Origin: Chryseobacterium gleum
GTDB lineage: Bacteria > Bacteroidota > Bacteroidia > Flavobacteriales_D > Sanyastnellaceae
DNA: 8,700 bases
Assembly: GCA_945883885.1 (NCBI GenBank)
Contig: CAMCYM010000058.1
Location: 1-8,700, forward strand
Reading direction: 5' to 3'
Part shown: positions 1 through 7,700 of the stretch, in pieces
How positions within the stretch are numbered: the stretch's first letter is position 1
Layout of the letters: each line of letters begins with the position of its first letter
Program-made: the position numbers and the translations under genes
Notes under the pieces: generated by a model
The model's database searches: none
Told to the model about the DNA's origin: nothing
What the model saw: only the letters and a program-made list of their open reading frames with translations

Positions 1-1
1 C

Positions 2-1081
2 GACATCGGCCCTTCGCCGCGGGAGTCGTACCAAGAAATTGCAGATGCGTTCTTCGGCCAGGTCCGGCCGGTGTTCGAAGAAGTCAAATCGCACTACGAC
101 GAAATCCGCGCGAGCTTCAAGGACAATGCTGCGAAAAAGGAGGCCTTGATTGAAGAATTGCGGGCGTTCGTCGCCACGGAAGTAGAGCCGACGCACGAAG
201 GCTGGCAACAGGGAACGGCCGCAGTGGTGGCCTTGCAGACCCGGTGGAAAGAAGCAGGATTCGCGGGCAAGGAAGTGAACGAGCAGCTCTGGACTACCTT
301 CCGGGAGCTGACCGATGTCTTCTTCGCGAAGAAGCAGCTGCACTACGACGCCATCAAGGCCGTGGGCAAAGAAAACCGTGACCGCAAGGCTGCGCTGATT
401 GAGAAAGCGGAGGCCTTGAGCAACAGCACCGAGTGGCGCACGGCCACCGATGCCATGATTGCGCTGCAGAGAGAATGGAAGGATGTAGGACCGGCAAATC
501 CGGCGGATGAGCAGCGGTTGTGGCGGCAGTTCCGCAAGGCGCAAGACACGTTTTTCAAGGCGAAGAAGGCCCAATTCGCGGACCGAGATGCCACGGAACA
601 GGCGAATCTGAACGAAAAGGAAGCCCTGCTCGAGGCCATCCAGGCGTACGAGCTGACCGGTGATCGGAAGGCGGACCTCGACGCGCTGAAGGAGTTCGGA
701 ACCCGTTGGAATGCCATCGGCTTTGTGCCGCGCAAAGCGCTGGACGGGTTGATGGAGCGATTCCGGACCGCGATGGATGCGAAGTACGCCACGTTGAGCG
801 CGCAACGCTCGGAGCGGAGCATCGATAGCTACCGGGGCCGCGTTGAGCGTTTGGCGGAGGGCGACACCCGCGGGGTGGCGCGTGAGCAATCCCTTCTGCG
901 CGAGAAGATTGACCGCCTGCGTGCGCGTGTAACTGCAACGGAAGAGAACCTCATGCGGTTCACCGGAAAGGGCGCAGAAGCCATCCGCGAGCAGTACGAG
1001 AAGTCGATCCGGGAGGACAAGCGGGAAATGGAGGAAATCCGCGAAAAGCTGAAGCTGCTCAGCGCTGCATCGAAGGCGTAA
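2..1081 (+). CDS. DUF349 repeat protein, C-terminal part (5' end outside the window)
   Basis: The frame is open from the first complete codon at 2 to TAA at 1079-1081, giving 359 visible residues. The GTG at 71 is not a convincing start, because the 23 residues before it (DIGPSPRESYQE...) already look like the end of another DUF349 repeat. Three further helical repeats begin near visible residues 46, 129 and 206. Each has an ALIE/ALLE helix, a central RW(K/N)xxG turn (TRWKEAG, REWKDVG, TRWNAIG), an LW/LM-x-x-FR helix, and an aromatic-Lys-rich end. From about residue 275 the chain is rich in Glu, Lys and Arg with heptad-like spacing (SLLREKIDRLRARV, REMEEIREKLKLL), so a coiled coil is likely. 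No signal peptide or membrane segment is visible, so it is probably cytoplasmic. The family is common in Bacteroidota and its molecular role is not established; I do not assign one. The 3' end overlaps the convergent deacetylase gene by 23 bp. Confidence 0.9.
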   Translation, partial: DIGPSPRESYQEIADAFFGQVRPVFEEVKSHYDEIRASFKDNAAKKEALIEELRAFVATEVEPTHEGWQQGTAAVVALQTRWKEAGFAGKEVNEQLWTTFRELTDVFFAKKQLHYDAIKAVGKENRDRKAALIEKAEALSNSTEWRTATDAMIALQREWKDVGPANPADEQRLWRQFRKAQDTFFKAKKAQFADRDATEQANLNEKEALLEAIQAYELTGDRKADLDALKEFGTRWNAIGFVPRKALDGLMERFRTAMDAKYATLSAQRSERSIDSYRGRVERLAEGDTRGVAREQSLLREKIDRLRARVTATEENLMRFTGKGAEAIREQYEKSIREDKREMEEIREKLKLLSAASKA

Positions 1082-1718
1082 CGGGCAGAAGGTGTGTGGA
1101 GTAGCCTTGCTCCGCAAGCCAAACCAAATACCGGGGCAGCGCGCCCAGCATGCGGCTCGCCGCTTTTTCGCTGTCGTGGAAGACCACGATGGAGCCGTCG
1201 CGCGTGGCCCGCACAAGCCTTGAAAAACAGCTATTTGCGGTCTCTTTGAGGTCGAAGTCGCCGCTCAACACATCCCACATCACAACATCCGTACGCCGCC
1301 CGATGGCGCCTGCTTGGCTCCGCGTGATGCGGCCGTATGGAGGCCGGAAGGCGCGTCCGCCGTTCCCCGTGGCGCGGTGCAATGCAGCCTCGCACGTGAG
1401 GTAACTGCGGAGGTAAGCGAGGCCGCGGGTTTCCCAACCGGATTCGTGGCGGTGGGCGTGGTTGCCGAGGGCATGACCGGCGGCCTGAAGCCCCTGAACG
1501 ACATCGGGATGCCGATCTACGTTCGCACCCACACAGAAGAACCAAGCCGACACCGCCGCCTCCTGCAGGATGGCTGTGGCTTCGCGGGTGACCGTCGGAT
1601 GCGGTCCGTCGTCGAAGGTGAGGTACACCCGCGGTGCGGTCGCCCCGCCTGGGGGGCCGCTCCAAACGAGCTGCGAGGCCAGCGCTTTGACGACCGGGGG
1701 TGTGCGTGCGGTGTACAC
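1059..1718 (-). CDS. Polysaccharide deacetylase family protein (NodB homology domain)
   Basis: This 219-residue protein is essentially one NodB-type (carbohydrate esterase 4) domain, a family that removes N- or O-acetyl groups from sugar polymers such as peptidoglycan or chitin using a metal ion. The family motifs appear in order. TFDDGP at 34-39 supplies the catalytic base D36 and metal ligand D37. GNHAHRH at 85-91 supplies ligands H87 and H91. FRPPYG is at 124-129, MWDVLSGDFD at 147-156, and VVFHDS at 178-183 contains the conserved H181. All catalytic residues are present, so activity is likely; the substrate cannot be read from the sequence. No signal peptide is visible, and short versions starting Y-x(2)-RTP-x-(V/I)-x-K followed by LVW are typical of Bacteroidota. 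That match supports the GTG start at 1716-1718; the frame upstream has no ATG before a stop. It is divergent from leuS (50-bp gap) and ends 23 bp inside the convergent DUF349 gene. No Shine-Dalgarno sequence is seen. Confidence 0.93.
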   Translation of the reverse strand: MYTARTPPVVKALASQLVWSGPPGGATAPRVYLTFDDGPHPTVTREATAILQEAAVSAWFFCVGANVDRHPDVVQGLQAAGHALGNHAHRHESGWETRGLAYLRSYLTCEAALHRATGNGGRAFRPPYGRITRSQAGAIGRRTDVVMWDVLSGDFDLKETANSCFSRLVRATRDGSIVVFHDSEKAASRMLGALPRYLVWLAEQGYSTHLLPVTPSMQR

Positions 1719-1721
1719 GGG

Positions 1722-1765
1722 GCAAAGGTCGCGACGGAGTACGTGCGTTCCTGTTCGACCTTTGC
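1722..1765. promoter_or_regulatory. Perfect 10-bp inverted repeat in the divergent deacetylase-leuS spacer
   Basis: GCAAAGGTCG at 1722-1731 and its exact reverse complement CGACCTTTGC at 1756-1765 flank a 24-nt spacer. On each strand the 10-mer CGACCTTTGC therefore ends exactly 3 nt before a start codon: the leuS ATG at 1769 and the deacetylase GTG at 1718. Two readings are possible. It could be an operator for a dimeric regulator that controls both genes. Alternatively, each arm could be a -7 element, since GACCTTTG matches the Bacteroidota consensus TAnnTTTG at all fixed bases but the first. In that case transcription would start at or very near each start codon and the mRNAs would be nearly leaderless. 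No clear -33 TTG/TTTG element sits at the expected distance on either strand, which weakens the promoter reading. The symmetry is directly visible; its role is inferred. Confidence 0.5.
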
Positions 1766-1768
1766 TTC

Positions 1769-4525
1769 ATGGAGTATGATTTTCGGGCCATAGAGCAGCG
1801 CGCGCGGGAGGCATGGGACGCGGCAGGGGTGTACCGGGTGACGGAAGATCCGCACCGTCCGAAGTACTACGTGCTGGACATGTTTCCCTATCCTTCCGGG
1901 GCGGGCTTGCACGTGGGGCATCCGCTGGGATACATCGCAAGCGACATCTTCGCACGGTACAAGCGGCACAACGGATTCAACGTGCTGCATCCGATGGGGT
2001 ACGACAGCTTCGGCCTGCCCGCGGAGCAATACGCCATCGCCACAGGCCAGCACCCGGCCGTTACCACCGCAGCGAACATCGCCCGCTACCGGGAACAGCT
2101 CGAGAAACTCGGATTTTGCTACGACTGGAGCCGCGAAGTGCGCACGAGTGACCCGGCGTACTACCGCTGGACCCAGTGGATCTTCGGCGAGCTGTTCAAC
2201 GCGTGGTACGACCGCGCTGCCGACCGCGCCCGGCCCATCGCCGCGCTTGAGGAGCATTTCGCGGCCCATGGATCGGCAGGCATCGACGCGGTCTGCAGTC
2301 CTGGGGTCGGAACCTTCAGTGCTGCGGAGTGGGGGGCGATGGGTGAGGCGGATCGGGAAACCTTGCGGATGGCTTACCGGCTCGCCTACCTCGCGGACAG
2401 TGAGGTGAATTGGTGTCCTGCGCTGGGCACGGTGCTCGCAAACGATGAGGTAAAGGATGGGCTCAGTGAGCGGGGCGGGCATCCGGTGGAGCGCAAGCGC
2501 ATGCGGCAGTGGATCATGCGCATCACGGCCTATGCGGACCGGTTGCTCAGCGGTTTGGACGGGCTCGAATGGAGCGAGAGCGTGAAGGAGGCGCAGCGGA
2601 ATTGGATCGGTCGGAGCGAAGGGGCCGAGGTGCGCTTTGCGGTCGATGGCCAGCCGGAGCTTGCGGTGGAAGTGTTCACCACGCGCCCGGACACGCTGTA
2701 CGGGGTAAGTTTTATGGTGCTTGCGCCGGAGCATCCGCTCGTGGAGCGGCTGTGTTCTGTGGACCAAACCGAAGCCGTGCGCGCCTACATCGCCTCCGCC
2801 GCTCGCAAATCCGAGCGCGAGCGCCAAGGCGCCGGTGACCGCGAGATGACGGGCTGCTTCACGGGGGGCCATGTCTTGCACCCCCTCACCGGCGCCCAGA
2901 TTCCGGTGTGGATTGCCGACTACGTTCTGGCTGGCTACGGCACGGGCGCTATCATGGGCGTTCCCGCCGGCGACGAACGCGATCATCGGTTCGCCCTGGC
3001 GCACGGCCTGCCCATCCCCGCCATCTTCGTAGACCACGACACGGCTGCAGCCGCCTGCACCGACAAGGGCGCGGTGCTGCAGGCCTCCGGCCCGTGGTCC
3101 GGCCTCCCCGCACGGGACGCCCTCCCTGCGGCCATCGCGGCGGTCGAGGCCGGCGGGTTCGGGAGGGGCGTCGTGCAGTTCCGGCTCCGAGATGCCGTCT
3201 TCAGCCGGCAGCGCTACTGGGGCGAGCCCTTCCCCATCTGCTACGAGGGCGGCATCCCGCGCCTGATCGAGGGGGCCCAAGTCACCTTGCCGCCGGTCGA
3301 TGCCTACCTGCCTACGGCGGACGGCGAGCCCCCGCTGGCGCGCGCGCGGCGCGAAGACTGGCCGGTTTTCCGGGGCGAGCGCATGGAACTCAACACGATG
3401 CCCGGCTGGGCCGGGTCGAGCTGGTACTTCCTGCGCTACATGGACCCGCACAACGACCGGGAGTTCTGTGCGCGTGAGCGTTCCGACTATTGGGGCCAAG
3501 TGGACCTGTACGTGGGCGGGGCGGAGCATACCACCGGGCATTTGCTGTATGCCCGGTTTTGGACAGCATTCCTCTACGACCGGGGGCACATCGGGTTCTC
3601 AGAGCCCTTCCGCCGCATGATCAACCAAGGGATGATCCTCGGGCGGTCGTGCTTTGTCTACCGCATCCAGGGCACGAACACCTTTGTGACGGCCGAGAAG
3701 CGTGGCGGTCATGCGACGCAGCAGCTGCATGTCGATGTCGCGCTGGTCGAGGGCAGCACGCTCGACACCGAGGCGTTCCGCGGTTGGCGCGCAGAGTACA
3801 GCGACGCGGAATTCATCCTCAACGACGGAGGCACTTACACCTGCGGGCACGAGGTAGAGAAGATGTCGAAGTCGAAGTACAACGTCCAAACGCCCGACGA
3901 ACTCGTCGAGCGCTACGGCGCAGACACACTGCGGTGCTACGAAATGTTCCTCGGTCCGCTGACCCAGCACAAGCCGTGGGACACGCAGGGCATCAGCGGC
4001 GTCCACAACTTCCTGCGGCGGTTCGCGCGGCTCTACGCGGACCCGACGGACGGAACGGCGAGCGATGCCGCCCAACGGACGTTGCACCGGACCATTGCCA
4101 AGGTCACCGACGACCTCGAGCGGCATGCGTTCAATACGGTGGTCAGTGCACTGATGATCGCGGTGAATGAGCTGACCGATGCGGGATGCACCGACCGGGC
4201 GGTGTTGCGGCCGCTGGCGGTGGTGTTGAGTCCGTACGCGCCGCATTTGGCAGAGTGGTGCTGGGCGCAGGCGGGAGGGCAAGGGACGGTGCTCGACGCA
4301 GTGTGGCCGAAGGCGGATCCGAAGTGGTTGGAAGTGGACGAGGTGAACTATCCGGTTTCCTTCAACGGAAAGGTGCGGTTTCAGTTGGCCTTTCCTGCCG
4401 GCTGGGATGCAGTCGCTATTGAAAAAGCAGTGCTCGCTCATGAACGCACTTCCGCCCAGCTCGCGGGAGGATCGGTGAGGAAAGTCATTGTTATTCCTGG
4501 AAGAATTGTGAATATAGTTGTGTAG
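1769..4525 (+). CDS. leuS: Leucyl-tRNA synthetase
   Basis: This cytoplasmic enzyme charges tRNA-Leu with leucine using ATP and hydrolyses mischarged products in its editing domain. The 918-residue chain is complete and of normal length for Bacteroidota. The class I signature HVGH is at 48-51, after MFPYPSGAGL. The CP1 editing domain has TTRPDT at 304-309 and GTGAIMGVPAGDERD at 391-405, with D402 and D405 at the positions that hold the substrate amino group in studied enzymes. FSRQRYWGEPFP is at 478-489 and LNTMPGWAGSSWYFLRYMDP starts at 541. About residues 622-690 form the phylum-typical insert (FVYRI-x-GTNTFV, HVDV, LDTEAF). KMSKS is at 698-702, followed by the helical anticodon-binding domain and a C-terminal end GRIVNIVV. 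The ATG at 1769 is chosen because MEYDFRAIE matches the usual start of this family; the frame runs upstream to 1700 but would overlap the divergent deacetylase start. No Shine-Dalgarno sequence is seen, as is common in this phylum. Confidence 0.98.
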   Translation: MEYDFRAIEQRAREAWDAAGVYRVTEDPHRPKYYVLDMFPYPSGAGLHVGHPLGYIASDIFARYKRHNGFNVLHPMGYDSFGLPAEQYAIATGQHPAVTTAANIARYREQLEKLGFCYDWSREVRTSDPAYYRWTQWIFGELFNAWYDRAADRARPIAALEEHFAAHGSAGIDAVCSPGVGTFSAAEWGAMGEADRETLRMAYRLAYLADSEVNWCPALGTVLANDEVKDGLSERGGHPVERKRMRQWIMRITAYADRLLSGLDGLEWSESVKEAQRNWIGRSEGAEVRFAVDGQPELAVEVFTTRPDTLYGVSFMVLAPEHPLVERLCSVDQTEAVRAYIASAARKSERERQGAGDREMTGCFTGGHVLHPLTGAQIPVWIADYVLAGYGTGAIMGVPAGDERDHRFALAHGLPIPAIFVDHDTAAAACTDKGAVLQASGPWSGLPARDALPAAIAAVEAGGFGRGVVQFRLRDAVFSRQRYWGEPFPICYEGGIPRLIEGAQVTLPPVDAYLPTADGEPPLARARREDWPVFRGERMELNTMPGWAGSSWYFLRYMDPHNDREFCARERSDYWGQVDLYVGGAEHTTGHLLYARFWTAFLYDRGHIGFSEPFRRMINQGMILGRSCFVYRIQGTNTFVTAEKRGGHATQQLHVDVALVEGSTLDTEAFRGWRAEYSDAEFILNDGGTYTCGHEVEKMSKSKYNVQTPDELVERYGADTLRCYEMFLGPLTQHKPWDTQGISGVHNFLRRFARLYADPTDGTASDAAQRTLHRTIAKVTDDLERHAFNTVVSALMIAVNELTDAGCTDRAVLRPLAVVLSPYAPHLAEWCWAQAGGQGTVLDAVWPKADPKWLEVDEVNYPVSFNGKVRFQLAFPAGWDAVAIEKAVLAHERTSAQLAGGSVRKVIVIPGRIVNIVV

Positions 4526-4628
4526 AACAGTGCTCCAGGGGTATATAAATCGACAAACACACCCTTTTTGCCCCTTGTTTTCCCGTTTTTTTCTCCCGAT
4601 ATTGCATCATCCAAATTGCGTGATTCCG

Positions 4629-4667
4629 GGTTCTGTTCCTTGCCGAAGGACGGACCTATGATTTTTT
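4629..4667 (+). terminator. Putative intrinsic terminator downstream of leuS
   Basis: An imperfect hairpin is formed by GGTTC (4629-4633) with GGACC (4652-4656, one G-T pair) and TCCTT (4637-4641) with AAGGA (4646-4650), around a GCCG loop. A small internal loop (TGT opposite C) separates the two stems. A run of six T follows at 4662-4667, five bases past the stem. The position, about 100 bp after the leuS stop and 60 bp before the next ATG, fits separation of the two transcription units. The stem is short and interrupted, so the call is tentative; it could also be a structured 5' leader of the downstream gene. Confidence 0.35.
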
Positions 4668-4670
4668 CTT

Positions 4671-4688
4671 AGGTGTCGCAGGTGTTGC
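4671..4688. repeat. 9-bp tandem direct repeat upstream of the giant gene
   Basis: AGGTGTCGC at 4671-4679 is followed directly by AGGTGTTGC at 4680-4688, with one mismatch. It lies 40 bp before the ATG at 4729, where an activator site could sit, but a copy this short may be chance. Confidence 0.3.
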
Positions 4689-4728
4689 GCGGTTTGGGTA
4701 TGCCTAACAACCAAAACCCGCTTGTGCC

Positions 4729-4791
4729 ATGCGTTTCGCATCACTCTTGACGGCTCTGCTCTGTTGTGTGACCTTTCAAACAAAGGCTGCT
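4729..4791 (+). other. Signal peptide of the giant protein
   Basis: Residues 1-21 have Arg at position 2, a hydrophobic core (ASLLTALLCCVTF) and a polar end QTKAA, with likely signal peptidase I cleavage after A20 or A21. The two core cysteines do not fit a lipobox, since Leu precedes the first, so a lipoprotein is unlikely. Confidence 0.85.
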
Positions 4792-7700
4792 ACGGATGAA
4801 TCTCCCGGTTACTGGTTAGGCGTTGAGCCGTATGTAGTGCATACGGCACCGTATGTGGGCCCCTTCGGCACGACGAATTTGGTGGGCCAAACCACCTACA
4901 GGATCTACCTCCACACGAACAGCGCATCGGATTTCTTGTCTTCCATCTCTGGGGAGGCGACACATCCTTTGGTTCTGAATTCGACATCCACGCCGGCATG
5001 GCACAACGATTTGGCCTTCGGTTCGAATCTGGGTGCTCAAGTGAACGGTAGTATTTTCGGATTCATGCCAGCCCTGCAATACGATAGCTGGCTGACCATC
5101 GGGGCGTCACAATCGGTTGCGGGCTTCACGTTGTCGGAGACGACCGTGGCCACACCGTGGGCCCAGTTCAATGCGGGCACGAACGTGTTGATGAACCACC
5201 CTACGGGATGGGCGTTGTACGGGTTGAATCCTTGCCCTTCAGGGGTCGGCTGCAGTTATACCCATCCGGGGTATGCGGGCGAGGACTTGAAGATTTTGGT
5301 CGGCCAAATCACCACATCGGGCACCATCTCCGGACAAATGTTTGTGCAGGTGTTCCAGAATGGTTTTGCGTCATCAGAGTTTAGGGAGATGCTGCCCCTC
5401 TTGGCGCAAGACCCCAACTCAATCGCAGGGTGCACCGATGAAGCGGCATGCAACTTCTCTGCGGAGGCGACGGACGAAGACGGATCTTGCGTCTTTGCTA
5501 CGGGCTGTGATGTGTGTGCGGGAGGGGCTTTGGTCGACGGCGACACGGACAACGACGGGGTGTGCAACACGAACGAAGTGGCCGGGTGTACCTCGGTGAC
5601 TGCGTGCAACTTCAACGCTGCTGCCACGGAAGACAACGGCTCTTGCCTGTACGCCACCGGTTGCGACGCGTGTTCAGGGGGTGCAGTTGCGGACGGCGAT
5701 GCGGACAATGACGGGGTCTGTGACGGGAATGAAATCGCAGGATGTACAACCGCGAATGCATGCAACTACAGCACGACGGCAACGGAGGATGACGGGTCGT
5801 GTGACTATTGTTCTTGCGCGGGCGGTGATCCGGCGCTTCCGACGTATACGATGACGGTGGAGGCCCATGCGTCCGGTTTGGTCCCCGGAACAACTACGTA
5901 TCGCTTCTATATAGATATGCTGCATGGCACAGATTTTCTGTCGGCCATCTACGGCAACAGCCTCTCTCCGCTCTACCTCACGACTTCTTCGGGTTCATTC
6001 TACAACGACCCTTTCGCCTCCGGGGAGACCGCTGGGGGGATCAATCCCCTGTTGTTCTCCTTTTCCCCGACGCTTGCAGCGGACAGCTGGGTCACCATCG
6101 GGATATCGAGCGCAGCGGTGGAGCCTGAGTCGGCTCCGTTTACGATTGAAAGCTCGGGCCAAGCGTGGAAGGCGAAATTCGTAGCAGGAAGTCCTCTTTC
6201 GGGCCAAAATGTGGCCATGGACAACTTCGGAGGGGGTGCATGGTACACGGTGAATGGAACGGTGAACGGGGTCCCATCGGCCGGTACTTCTCGGGTGTTG
6301 TTTCTTCAAATGACCACGGCGGGGTCGGTTTCTGGCGTGATCAACGCCCAAATCTTCCCGCAGGGCGTCGGACTCAACAATGAGCGGTTGGCCTTTACCT
6401 TCAACGGAACGGGCACCTTTTATCCGCAAGGCTACGTTCCCCCGACCCCCACGAACCCCTGTGGATGCACGGACGTACTGGCCGACAATTACGATGGATC
6501 AGCGGAGTACGAAGACGGTTCGTGTGCCTACGGCGGATGCACAGACTTGACTGCCTGCAACTATGACGCTTCTGCAAACACCGACGATGGCACGTGCACC
6601 TATCCGGACGTGCTCGGCGTGTGCGGGGGCGGCTGTGAGGCGGATGCCGATGCCGACGGCGTGTGCGATGCCAGCGACCCTTGCGTGGGAGCGCTCGATG
6701 CGTGCGGGGTTTGCAACGGACCGGGTGCGGTGTATGCCTGTGGCTGCACAGAGGTCCCGTCCAGCGATTGCGACTGCGAAGGAGGTCAGCTCGATGCCCT
6801 CGGCGTGTGCGGCGGGGATTGCCCGGCAGACGTGGATTCGGATGGCGTATGTGACACGGAGGAAGGGGGATGTACGTTCGTTTGGGCGTGCAATTACAAT
6901 CCCTCTGCGCTCTTCGACAACGGCACGTGCGAGTTCTTCAGCTGTCTGGGGTGCACGGACCCCACAGCCTGCAATTTCAATCCGGCAGCCATCTATCCGA
7001 ACGGATCGTGTGAGTACGTCAGCTGCGCCATTCAAGGGTGCACGAACCCGTTGGCCTGCAATTTTGATGCTGCAGCGACATTTGACAATGGAACCTGCGA
7101 CTTCACATCCTGTGTGGGATGCACAGATCCAGCCGCTGACAACTTTGATCCAGGTGCCACCCTGTCGGATGGCTCGTGTATCTACGCGGGATGCACAAAT
7201 CCAGCCGCCTGCAACTTTGAGAGTTCTGCGAATTTGGACAACGGCTCGTGTCTTTTCAACGACGCGCTCGGGGTGTGCGGTGGCGCGTGCGAAGCGGATG
7301 TGGATGTCGACGGTCTCTGCGACAATGCAGATCCGTGCGTGGGGGCCTTGGATGGTTGCGGAATCTGCAACGGTCCAGGCGCTATATATGTATGTGGTTG
7401 CAGCGAAATCACTGCTGGCGCATGCGACTGCAATGGAAATGTGCTCGATGCATTGGGAGTGTGTGGGGGTGACTGCGGCGCCGACACAGACGGGGATGGC
7501 ATCTGCAACACAAACGAGGTTGCTGGCTGTACAGATGCATCCGCGTGCAATTACAACGCGGCTGCGACAGACGAGGACGGTTCTTGCACGGTAGAAGACC
7601 AGTGTGGGGTCTGCGGTGGCTCGGGAATTCCTGCAGGTGTGTGTGATTGTGCAGGCAATCAACTCGATGCCCTCGGTGTATGTGGCGGTTCATGTGCAGT

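Larger units (their letters stand above)
4526..4728. other. Intergenic spacer between leuS and the giant secreted-protein gene
   Basis: These 203 bp contain no gene. They are clearly more AT-rich than the flanking genes, with T-runs around 4563-4598, a GTATATAAAT stretch near 4541, a terminator-like hairpin (4629-4667) and a near-perfect 9-bp direct repeat (4671-4688). I found no convincing TAnnTTTG -7 element with a correctly spaced -33 box, so the promoter of the downstream gene is not located. Confidence 0.8.

Noticed and set aside
71..73. GTG at 71 as the start of the DUF349 protein
   Set aside because: The frame is open to the left edge and the residues before the GTG already look like DUF349 sequence, so the gene begins outside the window.
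1700..1768. Upstream extension of leuS to 1700
   Set aside because: The added residues (rich in Arg and Cys) do not resemble any LeuRS N-terminus and would overlap the divergent deacetylase. MEYDF at 1769 is the family start.
1517..3589. 690-codon open frame on the minus strand across leuS
   Set aside because: It lies opposite the strongly conserved leuS coding sequence, shows no recognisable domain, and is rich in Arg, Pro and His as GC-rich antisense shadows are. It also overlaps the real deacetylase start in another frame.
4688..4695. GCGGTTTG as a -7 element for the giant gene
   Set aside because: Only TTTG matches the TAnnTTTG consensus and no -33 box sits at the right distance.
4729..4791. 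Lipoprotein signal for the giant protein because of the LLCC core
   Set aside because: The residue before the first Cys is Leu and before the second is Cys, not the Gly, Ala or Ser required by a lipobox, and a normal signal peptidase I site follows.
6499..7662. 387-codon minus-strand frame with repetitive Cys/Ala/Ile sequence
   Set aside because: Its apparent repeats are simply the antisense image of the in-frame repeats of the plus-strand giant gene. The same applies to the minus-strand frames at 7659-8513 and 7793-8530.
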